Made by a program: the position numbers and the translations under genes. Positions 6,474-12,767 of a DNA stretch of 12,767 bases are shown here, one piece after another. The notes beneath the pieces were generated by a model. That model saw only the letters and a program-made list of their open reading frames with translations, was not told the origin of the DNA and searched no databases. The first letter of the stretch is position 1. Every line of letters begins with the position of its first letter. This DNA is from Bacteroidota bacterium (lineage in GTDB: Bacteria > Bacteroidota > Bacteroidia > Chitinophagales > Chitinophagaceae): contig JAPLER010000064.1 in assembly GCA_026391115.1 (NCBI GenBank), forward strand, positions 1-12,767. Direction: 5' to 3'.

Positions 6474-7193
6474 ATGAATAAGCCCAATTTACACACTGTA
6501 CTTTCTCCAAAACTTTTAGATATATATGATGTAGAAAATAGTATTGTAGTAATAATAGATGTTTTTAGAGCTACAAGTACTATTGCAACAGCATTATATA
6601 ATGGTGCAAATAAAATAATTCCTGTAGATGATGTTGCAAAATGTATTGCACTTGGTAATGCAACACCTAACAGTATTACAGCTGGCGAGCGTGATGGCAA
6701 AGTAATTGAAGGGTTGCAATACGGCAATTCTCCAACTGATTATCCAGAAAGTTTTATTAAAGGCAAAACGCTAGTGCTTACTACAACAAATGGAACCAAA
6801 TTGTTACAAATGGCATTAAACAAAAATGCAAGTAATGTAATTACAGGTTCGTTCCCTAACTTAAGTGCGGTTTGCAATTATTTAAAACAACAAAACAAAA
6901 ATGTGTTTTTAGGTTGTAGTGCATGGAAAGATAGATTTAATATTGAAGACACTTTATTTGCTGGAGCTGTAATCGATCAAATAAAAGATTATTTTGAAAT
7001 ACATTGTGATAGTAGTTTAATGGCTTACGAAATGTATCAATTACATAAAAATGACTTAAAGACATATATAAAATCGTTAACACACTGGCATAGATTGGCT
7101 CAATATGGATTAGAAAAAGATATGGAGTATTGTGTGAGTATTGATGTTGCCAATGTATTGCCTTTGTATAAAGATGGAGCTCTTTATATATAG
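6474..7193 (+). CDS. comB: 2-phosphosulfolactate phosphatase (ComB family)
   Basis: Mg2+-dependent phosphatase family that converts 2-phospho-3-sulfolactate to 3-sulfolactate, best known from coenzyme M synthesis in methanogens. The protein is 239 aa, the usual family length, and is cytosolic. Family signatures are VVIIDVFRATSTI (25-37), AGERDGKVIEG (70-80), LQYGNSP (81-87), TTTNGT (103-108) and CSAWKDRFNIEDTLFAGA (148-165). All acidic and glycine-rich blocks look intact. Bacteria with this gene usually do not make coenzyme M; sulfolactate or another sulfonate product, or a different phosphate ester, is more likely here. Other sulfolactate genes such as comA or comC homologues are not in the window. 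ATG at 6474 begins shortly before the first conserved block, and the stop lies 35 bp before rpiB. Confidence 0.88.
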   Translation: MNKPNLHTVLSPKLLDIYDVENSIVVIIDVFRATSTIATALYNGANKIIPVDDVAKCIALGNATPNSITAGERDGKVIEGLQYGNSPTDYPESFIKGKTLVLTTTNGTKLLQMALNKNASNVITGSFPNLSAVCNYLKQQNKNVFLGCSAWKDRFNIEDTLFAGAVIDQIKDYFEIHCDSSLMAYEMYQLHKNDLKTYIKSLTHWHRLAQYGLEKDMEYCVSIDVANVLPLYKDGALYI

Positions 7194-7228
7194 TTTTCAA
7201 ATTATTGACCTTAAATTTTTTTAGCCTT

Positions 7229-7681
7229 ATGCTTACATCTTTTAATATACAACTACCAATTGCAATTGGTTGCGACCACGCAGGTTTTGAATACAAGCAA
7301 CAAATTATAGATTGGTTGCAACATAGTAATTTCATTGTTAAAGATTTTGGTACAAATTCATTAGCATCTGTAGATTATCCTGACTTTGCTCACCCAGTTG
7401 CATCTAGTGTTGAAAATTCTGAAACAGCTTTTGGAATATTACTTTGTGGAAGTGCAAATGGGGTTGCTATTACTGCTAATAAGCATCAACATATTCGTGC
7501 TGGGCTTTGCTGGAACAATGAAGTAGCAAAACTTGTACGCCAACATAATAATGCTAATATTATCTGTATTCCAGCTCGATTTGTAACTTTAGAAACTGCA
7601 ATTGATATGATAAATATTTTTATGCAGACGAACTTTGAAGGCGGAAGACATCAAAACAGAATTGATAAAATAAATTGCTAG
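7229..7681 (+). CDS. rpiB: Ribose-5-phosphate isomerase B
   Basis: Interconverts ribose-5-phosphate and ribulose-5-phosphate in the non-oxidative pentose phosphate pathway, cytosolic. It is 150 aa from the ATG at 7229, a standard RpiB/LacAB-family length. Seen motifs are CDHAGFEYK (15-23), VDYPDFAHPVA (48-58), LCGSANGVAITANK (72-85) with the catalytic-type Cys73, RQHNNANIICIPAR (104-117) with His106, and the C-terminal FEGGRHQNRIDKI. The usual loop is CG[TS]GxG; here it is CGSANG, with alanine replacing the middle glycine. A TTG 24 nt upstream would add 8 residues before the conserved start and is unlikely. The stop codon is 2 bp from the convergent patatin gene stop. Confidence 0.93.
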   Translation: MLTSFNIQLPIAIGCDHAGFEYKQQIIDWLQHSNFIVKDFGTNSLASVDYPDFAHPVASSVENSETAFGILLCGSANGVAITANKHQHIRAGLCWNNEVAKLVRQHNNANIICIPARFVTLETAIDMINIFMQTNFEGGRHQNRIDKINC

Positions 7682-7683
7682 AG

Positions 7684-9897
7684 CTATTTTTCTAATACAA
7701 TGTTTTGTAGCTTTTTAAAAGCATTTGTATTTTCTTTATTAAATACTGACACTGCTATATTTTGTTTTTCAAAAGTTGTAAGATGAAAACTTAAACCTGC
7801 GGTTTCTTTTGTATTTTCAGGTGTGTATTGCCAGCAAATGCTATTTAATTTGCCATCAAAATTATCGGCAATGTAACTTAATTGTGATGCTTGATAATAA
7901 TCTTGTAGTTTAAACCAATTGTGTTGCATACTAGCAAATGGCTTAGTTACAAAACTAATATAGTCATCATCTTCATCTGTTTTTCCCCAATCGTTTAATG
8001 TTCTATCACGTATTTGTAGTATCACTATTTTTTTTGTATTTTCTTTTAACCAATCTTTAAATACATCTAAAAATCGTATTGTTATTTCTGTACCATAATT
8101 ATCTTTTAAACCGGCATCCATTACATCAATAATTGGATTGGTGGGCAACCACACATTTGGTAAAGCATAAGGGAATGTAGCATTCATACGCAATGCACTT
8201 AACAATCTTAAACTATCAGCACCTTGTTGTTTTAAAAAACTGGTGAAATCAATTCCATCAATTTGGGTTGTGTTAATATTAGTATTAGATAAAGAGTGCA
8301 TTAAAAACCGTGCAGGATTGCTAGTAATAATCATCTTTCTTCCATCTCTTGTTATGGTACTATTCAGTATCAAAAAGGGTAAGTTGGCATTGCGTTCTAG
8401 CAAACTATATTCTTGCATTTGTTTGTTTAAAATGCCTTTTGTATTTTCATTTAACTTCTCCTCAAAAGCATAACCTCTATCTTTTGTATATTGATGATTG
8501 TTGTAATTAAATTTTTGAACAGGACCAATAATATCTCTAGAAACAAAAGAAGAAAAAATTGGATTCAATAAATCAGTGGAAATGTTTTCTACCCATTGCT
8601 TATCTTGTAGATTAATATTTTTTTGTAATGATAATTCTCTAAAATAGCTTGCACCTAGCATACCACCACTAGCTCCAGTAATAAACAAAGTTTGTTTCAT
8701 TAAATTGCCTTGCATTATACTATCTAATTGTTGCAATATATTCATAGTAAAAGTTGCACTACGCAAACCACCACCACTTGTATTGATAATATACATAACA
8801 GGCAAACTATCTTTTTGTTTTGCTTTCCAATTATTTAAAATTTGCAAATAGTTGGCTTTATCTTTTGCTACACTATCAATGTTGGCAAGCCTTTCAATAG
8901 ACTCTTGATTGTATTTTGCTCTATTATCTTTATTGTTATAATTTAAGCCATAGGCTTTGTTTCTAGGATCAATAAGTTCTTTTTTATACAAAAAATTTAC
9001 AACTAAGTACAACAATAACAAACAGGTTAAACTCCATTTTTTAAAGAAGATAGAGAATGCTCCAATTGCTGCAATTAATACTGAAAAAAAAAGAATAATA
9101 CTTGCTGCGGCAGGGAGCTGAAACAATTTTTCATCACCCCAAAAACCGATAACAATTAAGAATACAAATGCAACAAAAATTGCAATCACCGCAGCAAAAT
9201 GTTGTTTGCTTAATACTGATTTAATAAATGATGAGTCGTAGTAATTAGTGTCTTTGGGGCTTCTGATTTTTAACCTTGCACTAAAAAACCAACTTACATT
9301 CAAATATTGTTTTGATGTTGTATTAATGTTTTTTTGAGTAAGTTGATTATATTGATTATTGGCAGATTTAATGGCATTTTTATAGGTAAAATAAATAGTC
9401 TTATCTGCCCCAAAAAAATAAGCAAAAGCAATAATTATAGATAGGATGAAACCACTTATAAAGCTAATGGCTAATATAAAAACCTGCCAATTGCTTAGTA
9501 ATTCCTGACGACTACTAAACAAAATTAATTTGTAACAAAAACAACAAATGAATGCAATGGGTATTAAAGCATTATTAATACAATATTTTAAAAAAGGTTG
9601 TGCTGTTGTTGCTAAAAAAGAAACTAAATGACCATTTAAAATAAAGGTTGTAATATTCCAACTCATTACAAAAATACCCAATGCAAATCCAACAATGGCA
9701 ATACTTGCAGCTGATACGTTACTAAAATATTCTGGAGCTAGAAACAATGCATCTGCTCCATAAGACTTCATAAAATTGCCTGATATTGTGGAATATAATA
9801 TGAACCAAAAAACAAGGATAATCTGGAAACGTTTAAAATGTAATAACAATAATTGCACAGGTAATCCATACCAAATATTGTGCAATGCTTTTTTCAT
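7684..9897 (-). CDS. Multi-pass membrane protein with C-terminal patatin-like lipid hydrolase domain
   Basis: Protein of 737 aa with two halves. The N-terminal 305 residues contain about six or seven hydrophobic segments, near 24-40, 62-80, 108-127, 137-162, 233-253, 262-284 and 288-304, so this half is integral to the inner membrane. Residues 365 onward form a patatin-like serine hydrolase: oxyanion loop NTSGGGLRS (372-380), nucleophile elbow GASGG (408-412, Ser410) and catalytic Asp594 in DVMDAGLKDNYG. The Ser-Asp dyad is complete. Patatins act on acyl esters such as phospholipids; membrane tethering suggests a lipid substrate, but neither substrate nor side of the membrane can be read from sequence. 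It lies 93 bp downstream of heme A synthase on the same strand and may share its transcript. It is convergent with rpiB with only 2 bp between stops. ATG at 9897 precedes the first hydrophobic segment. Confidence 0.85.
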   Translation of the reverse strand: MKKALHNIWYGLPVQLLLLHFKRFQIILVFWFILYSTISGNFMKSYGADALFLAPEYFSNVSAASIAIVGFALGIFVMSWNITTFILNGHLVSFLATTAQPFLKYCINNALIPIAFICCFCYKLILFSSRQELLSNWQVFILAISFISGFILSIIIAFAYFFGADKTIYFTYKNAIKSANNQYNQLTQKNINTTSKQYLNVSWFFSARLKIRSPKDTNYYDSSFIKSVLSKQHFAAVIAIFVAFVFLIVIGFWGDEKLFQLPAAASIILFFSVLIAAIGAFSIFFKKWSLTCLLLLYLVVNFLYKKELIDPRNKAYGLNYNNKDNRAKYNQESIERLANIDSVAKDKANYLQILNNWKAKQKDSLPVMYIINTSGGGLRSATFTMNILQQLDSIMQGNLMKQTLFITGASGGMLGASYFRELSLQKNINLQDKQWVENISTDLLNPIFSSFVSRDIIGPVQKFNYNNHQYTKDRGYAFEEKLNENTKGILNKQMQEYSLLERNANLPFLILNSTITRDGRKMIITSNPARFLMHSLSNTNINTTQIDGIDFTSFLKQQGADSLRLLSALRMNATFPYALPNVWLPTNPIIDVMDAGLKDNYGTEITIRFLDVFKDWLKENTKKIVILQIRDRTLNDWGKTDEDDDYISFVTKPFASMQHNWFKLQDYYQASQLSYIADNFDGKLNSICWQYTPENTKETAGLSFHLTTFEKQNIAVSVFNKENTNAFKKLQNIVLEK
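7696..7716 (+). terminator. Possible rpiB terminator inside the patatin 3' end
   Basis: Just after the rpiB stop, TACAA (7696-7700), loop TGTT, TTGTA (7705-7709), then GC and TTTTT (7712-7716). The stem is only 5 bp and AT-rich, so it is weak, but its position suits rpiB transcription ending within the antisense tail of the patatin gene. Confidence 0.3.
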
Positions 9898-9990
9898 TTT
9901 ATGTTTTTTATTTGATGTAAACTAGAGTGCAACATATCAATATTTATTAACTATGCTTTCATTCATTTTTTTGAGTAGAATATCTAATTT

Positions 9991-11073
9991 TTATACAACA
10001 CTCTTGTCTTTATTTCCATTTATCAAATATACATTACTTACCAAACTTAATAATAATAACATACCAGTAAGTTGGTGTGCCAATGCTAACCACTCGAAAA
10101 TACCAAAATGACCAAGAACAATTTTGGTGCTTAACAGTATTGATAATATGCCTAATAAAACTTGTGTTACAACAAATACAAGTGGAAGGTTTTTAAATTT
10201 GGAAAATAGCATTGATGCTGAATTTTGTTTTGCTTTAAACCACCAAAAAAGGATTAACAAGCATATTATATATGCAAGTGTTCTATGAATAAAATGAATG
10301 GAGGTAACATTAAAAAATAAGCCATCTACAATACCACTTGGGAAAATATTAGGAAAATAAGCACCATTAATTGTAGGCCAAGTTGGTGCAGCATTTGCTG
10401 CTTTTAAGCCAGCCATAAATGCACCATATAATAATTGAATAGTTAGTAATATAATTATAGTAATGGTAAGTTTTTTTAAATTGATATTGTTTACTTTTTG
10501 AGTCTCTTTACTTATTAAACTTAATCCAAAAAGCATAGCATAACTTGCAATAAACATAGCAATGATAAAGTGGATGGAAAGTTTGATGTGATTTACATAA
10601 ATATTCTCATCATTCAAGCCACTTTTTACCATTATCCAACCAACTGCACCTTCTAATGCACCAAGTAAAACCAAAGTAAGTAACGGCGAAACCATTTCCT
10701 TTTTTATCATTTTTTTCTTAAGAAAATATATAAAAGGAATAGCAAATGCAATTGTTAAAATGACTCTTGCCCAAAGCCTATGAAACCATTCCCAAAAAAA
10801 GATAAATTTAAAATCACTCAAGCCAAAATGATTATTGACATATTTATATTGTGCAATACTTTTATATTGTGTAAATGCTTTCTGCCATTCAGTTTCATTT
10901 AATGGAGGTAAAAATCCCATAATGGGTTTCCATTCTGTTATTGATAAACCCGAACCTGTTAAACGTGTTATTCCTCCAATTAAAACTTGTATAACAATCA
11001 TTCCTACACCACAAAAAACCCAAGTGGCAATTACTTTATTTGAATCTTTTTTTTCTTTTAGAATTATTTCCAT
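9991..11073 (-). CDS. ctaA: Heme A synthase, COX15/CtaA family
   Basis: Integral membrane enzyme that oxidises heme O to heme A for aa3-type cytochrome oxidase. It is 360 aa with about eight transmembrane helices, as in the COX15 type of proteobacteria and mitochondria. Key parts: GGITRLTGSGLSITEWKP (33-50) after the first helix, FFWEWFHRLWARV (92-104) with heme ligand-type His98, KLSIHF with His168, IHFIHRTLAY with His263, and LALAHQLTGM with His333, so the four helix-embedded histidines are present. The usual WEW/YxHRxxGR has Ala in place of Gly (HRLWAR). No ctaB, ctaC or other oxidase genes are in the window. It is divergent from the LOG-family gene across 62 bp and precedes the patatin gene. 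The ATG at 11073 sits 4 nt downstream of a good -7 box. Confidence 0.92.
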   Translation of the reverse strand: MEIILKEKKDSNKVIATWVFCGVGMIVIQVLIGGITRLTGSGLSITEWKPIMGFLPPLNETEWQKAFTQYKSIAQYKYVNNHFGLSDFKFIFFWEWFHRLWARVILTIAFAIPFIYFLKKKMIKKEMVSPLLTLVLLGALEGAVGWIMVKSGLNDENIYVNHIKLSIHFIIAMFIASYAMLFGLSLISKETQKVNNINLKKLTITIIILLTIQLLYGAFMAGLKAANAAPTWPTINGAYFPNIFPSGIVDGLFFNVTSIHFIHRTLAYIICLLILFWWFKAKQNSASMLFSKFKNLPLVFVVTQVLLGILSILLSTKIVLGHFGIFEWLALAHQLTGMLLLLSLVSNVYLINGNKDKSVV

Positions 11074-11077
11074 TTTG

Positions 11078-11105
11078 CAAATGTATTAGTAGATTTTTTT
11101 GACAA
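11078..11105 (-). promoter_or_regulatory. Bacteroidota-type promoter for heme A synthase
   Basis: On the minus strand: TTG (11105-11103), a 17 bp spacer, then TACATTTG (11085-11078), an exact TAnnTTTG -7 box at accepted spacing. The box ends 4 nt before the ATG at 11073, so transcription would start at or next to the start codon, giving a leaderless or nearly leaderless mRNA. Confidence 0.5.
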
Positions 11106-11110
11106 CTTAC

Positions 11111-11118
11111 TAAGTTTG
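11111..11118 (+). promoter_or_regulatory. Candidate -7 box (TAAGTTTG) for the LOG-family gene
   Basis: TAAGTTTG matches TAnnTTTG exactly and places transcription start about 12 nt before the ATG at 11136. No TTG lies 17-23 bp upstream, so the -33 element is missing or degenerate. It sits 5 bp from the -33 element of the divergent heme A synthase promoter, so polymerase could probably not occupy both at once. Confidence 0.4.
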
Positions 11119-11135
11119 TAAAACATAATTAATAA

Positions 11136-11876
11136 ATGGAAAATAGTACTAAACTGCAAAGATTAATTCCTGCCAAAGAACATATTTATTTAGATGGACC
11201 TAAACCACGAGTAAATGAATTTTTATTTGCCTGGAATGTGTTTAGGCAATTTATAAAAGGTTTTAGGGCATTGCATTTTGTTGGTCCCTGTATAACAGTT
11301 TTTGGAAGTGCTAGATTCAAACCCAATCAGTCTTATTATAAAATGGCTGAAGAGTTTGGAAAACGTATAGCTCAGATAGGTTTTGTAACTTTAACTGGTG
11401 GAGGACCAGGAATAATGGAAGCTGCAAATAAAGGGGCTTTTGAAAATAGCGGAACATCTGTAGGTATAAACATAAAATTGCCTTTTGAGCAACATGAAAA
11501 TCCTTACTTGCATAAAAGTGTTACTATTGATTATTTCTTTGTTAGAAAAACATTACTAATAAAATACTCTTATGCTTTTATCATTATGCCAGGTGGTTGG
11601 GGAACAATGGACGAGCTATTTGAAACGCTTACCTTGATTCAAACAAAAATTATGAATGATTTCCCTGTTGTTCTTTTTGGCAAAACATATCATCAATCTT
11701 TGATGGCTTACATTGAATTAATGACAAATGAAGGAACAATCACTAAAGAAGATTTAAAATATCTTTTACTAACAGACGATTATGATGAAGCGATGCTGCA
11801 TATAGCAACATACATTAATCAAAATTTTAAAGTAAAGCCACGCAAACGAATTTGGTGGCTTTTTGAAAAGAGATAA
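11136..11876 (+). CDS. LOG/TIGR00730 family Rossmann-fold nucleotide hydrolase
   Basis: Lysine-decarboxylase-like fold protein of the LOG family, whose characterised members hydrolyse the N-glycosidic bond of nucleoside 5'-monophosphates (cytokinin riboside monophosphates, or AMP and similar). It is 246 aa and cytosolic. The family signatures GGGPGIMEAANKG (88-100) and PGGWGTMDELFE (152-163) are intact, with Arg137-Lys138 between them as usual. The TVFGSARF segment (54-61) begins the Rossmann fold. About 45 residues precede the core, making this a longer LOG variant, and the tail is basic and aromatic (PRKRIWWLFEKR). No cytokinin synthesis gene is visible, so a nucleotide-salvage role is more likely than hormone production. 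Divergent from heme A synthase and convergent, with a 4 bp gap, with the surface-protein gene. ATG at 11136 is the only reasonable start. Confidence 0.9.
   Translation: MENSTKLQRLIPAKEHIYLDGPKPRVNEFLFAWNVFRQFIKGFRALHFVGPCITVFGSARFKPNQSYYKMAEEFGKRIAQIGFVTLTGGGPGIMEAANKGAFENSGTSVGINIKLPFEQHENPYLHKSVTIDYFFVRKTLLIKYSYAFIIMPGGWGTMDELFETLTLIQTKIMNDFPVVLFGKTYHQSLMAYIELMTNEGTITKEDLKYLLLTDDYDEAMLHIATYINQNFKVKPRKRIWWLFEKR
11834..11862. terminator. Bulged hairpin, likely terminator for the convergent surface-protein gene
   Basis: AAAGCCAC (11834-11841) pairs with GTGGCTTT (11855-11862), and inside it, after a bulged G at 11842, CAAA pairs with TTTG around a CGAA loop (11847-11850). On the plus strand it runs into TTTTT; on the minus strand into TTTACTTT. 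It lies 18 bp past the stop of the minus-strand surface-protein gene, where a terminator is expected, but inside the last codons of the LOG gene. Confidence 0.55.
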
Positions 11877-11880
11877 TCAT

Positions 11881-12767
11881 CTATCTTAAAATAGTTACTG
11901 TGCCTGATATGTTCTTGTTGCCTGGAATTTCTAGGATGTAATAATAGGTGCCAATAGGAAGTGGTTGCCCGTTTCTATTACCATCCCAAGATTTCAAAAG
12001 ATTTCTTGATTCATAAACAATCCTACCACCCCTGTCAAAAATTTTTACAGATGTTCCATTTATTCGAGCAAATGAACTTAAATCCCATTTGTCATTAATT
12101 CCATCTCCATTAGGTGAAAAAGTATTCACTAATACATCATCTTTAATTGTTTTAACATAGATTGGTTTTGTAGTTGAGTTACAGCCATAAATATTAGATA
12201 CACTCAAAAAATATTTTTGAGTAGTGATTGGTGTGCAAATTGGTTCAGCTATAGTATCATAATTCAAATAAATACCTGGAGACCATTTATAAAAATCGCC
12301 ATTAGATATGTTGTTGTTTAATTGAATAGGTTGACCTTGTATAACAAAAAAAGTATCTTGTATTTCAACTTTAGGGATAGGGTTTATTATTAAATGCAAA
12401 GTGATAATACTGTCACAACCCACACTATTAATTATGATATGATTGTAAGTACCAGATACAGTGAGAGTAGTATTATGCCATATATAACTTGAACAAGCTG
12501 TATCGAATATATTAGAAGCACTAACACTATTTACACTCAACACCAACGTAGCACTACTATCACAACCATTACTATTGATTAAACCATTTTTAGTTTGTGT
12601 ACCAGCAGCAGTAAATGTTAAACCATTCCAAGAGTAAGGTAATTGAGTAGAGCAAATAGTTAATGTGTTATTAGAAGAAGTAGTTGCATTAACTGTTAAA
12701 GGTAAAGTAGCAGAAGAGTCACAACCCTTGCTATTGATCAAACCATTTTTAGTGTGAGTACCAGCAG
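11881..12767 (-). CDS. Partial surface repeat protein with T9SS type B (gliding-motility) C-terminal domain
   Basis: C-terminal 295 codons of a large secreted protein; the frame stays open to the right edge, so the true start is outside the window (a TTG at 12741 is not the start). From the N-terminal side there are Cys-containing repeats with GCDSxATLxLxVN cores, then a PKD/Ig-like segment (VEIQDTFFVIQGQPIQLN to GCNSTTKPIYV), then the type B sorting domain: FSPNGDGINDKWD, VKIFDRGGRIVYES, SWDGNRNGQPLP, GTYYYIL and the terminal GTVTILR. This domain directs export by the type IX secretion system, and cargo of this kind is surface-attached or released, often adhesins. Each full repeat has two cysteines. 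The stop is 4 bp from the convergent LOG gene. Function beyond T9SS cargo cannot be read. Confidence 0.9.
   Translation of the reverse strand, partial: AGTHTKNGLINSKGCDSSATLPLTVNATTSSNNTLTICSTQLPYSWNGLTFTAAGTQTKNGLINSNGCDSSATLVLSVNSVSASNIFDTACSSYIWHNTTLTVSGTYNHIIINSVGCDSIITLHLIINPIPKVEIQDTFFVIQGQPIQLNNNISNGDFYKWSPGIYLNYDTIAEPICTPITTQKYFLSVSNIYGCNSTTKPIYVKTIKDDVLVNTFSPNGDGINDKWDLSSFARINGTSVKIFDRGGRIVYESRNLLKSWDGNRNGQPLPIGTYYYILEIPGNKNISGTVTILR
12382..12767 (-). repeat. Tandem protein-coding repeats of about 49-53 residues
   Basis: Two close copies have a period of 159 bp (53 codons): 12721-12767 matches 12562-12608 at 42 of 47 bases. Both encode a core of the form AGTxTKNGLINSxGCDSSATL. A third, more diverged unit of 49 codons follows (CSSYIWHNTTLTVSGTY, then NSVGCDS) and ends near 12382. 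The array certainly continues beyond the right edge. Confidence 0.85.

Noticed and set aside
6465..7231. AGCCTTAT immediately before both the comB and rpiB starts
   Set aside because: The 8-mer is at different offsets from the two ATGs (6465-6472 and 7223-7230) and two copies could arise by chance in AT-rich DNA.
6937..7335. 132-codon antisense frame across the comB-rpiB junction
   Set aside because: It overlaps the conserved coding regions of two well-supported genes and resembles no family.
10835..11089. 84-codon plus-strand frame opposite heme A synthase
   Set aside because: It mirrors the conserved TRLTxSGLS region of heme A synthase and has no start context or domain of its own.

Overview
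The window is AT-rich and gene-dense and reads as chromosomal DNA of a Bacteroidota bacterium, most likely of the Chitinophagaceae or a related group. The evidence is a type B gliding-motility/T9SS C-terminal sorting domain on a repeat adhesin, no clear Shine-Dalgarno sequences, several TAnnTTTG-type -7 promoter boxes, a Bacteroidota-style PaaE reductase and a COX15-type heme A synthase. I see no rRNA, tRNA, CRISPR array, transposase, integrase or phage gene.

Layout: (1) 67-3252, minus strand, transcribed right to left: a TetR/AcrR regulator, a PaaE-like FAD/2Fe-2S reductase and a MurC-like amide ligase, with gaps of 60 and 93 bp, possibly one transcript. (2) 3381-5708, plus strand: a secreted GH31 alpha-glucosidase/transglucosylase, divergent from the TetR gene across 128 bp. 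(3) 5901-7681, plus strand: an exported YkuD L,D-transpeptidase, a ComB-like 2-phosphosulfolactate phosphatase and ribose-5-phosphate isomerase B, closely spaced. (4) 7684-11073, minus strand: heme A synthase, then a membrane-anchored patatin-like lipid hydrolase that ends 2 bp from rpiB. (5) 11136-11876, plus strand: a LOG/TIGR00730-family nucleotide hydrolase, divergent from heme A synthase across 62 bp. (6) 11881-12767, minus strand: the C-terminal part of a cell-surface repeat protein that runs off the right edge.

Most genes are housekeeping or accessory metabolism: cell wall (Mur-like ligase, L,D-transpeptidase), aromatic or ferredoxin redox chemistry (PaaE with a regulator), alpha-glucan use (GH31), sulfonate chemistry (ComB), pentose phosphate (RpiB), respiration (heme A) and surface adhesion (T9SS cargo). 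They do not form one obvious pathway, and I found no clear new defence or mobile system.

The points most worth a second look are: the non-canonical Mur ligase next to an orphan paaE and its regulator; the multi-pass membrane patatin; ComB in a bacterium with no coenzyme M context; candidate promoters that would make heme A synthase and TetR mRNAs leaderless or nearly so; a bulged terminator-like hairpin inside the last codons of the LOG gene; and surface-protein repeats that keep Ser-Ser while switching serine codon class.
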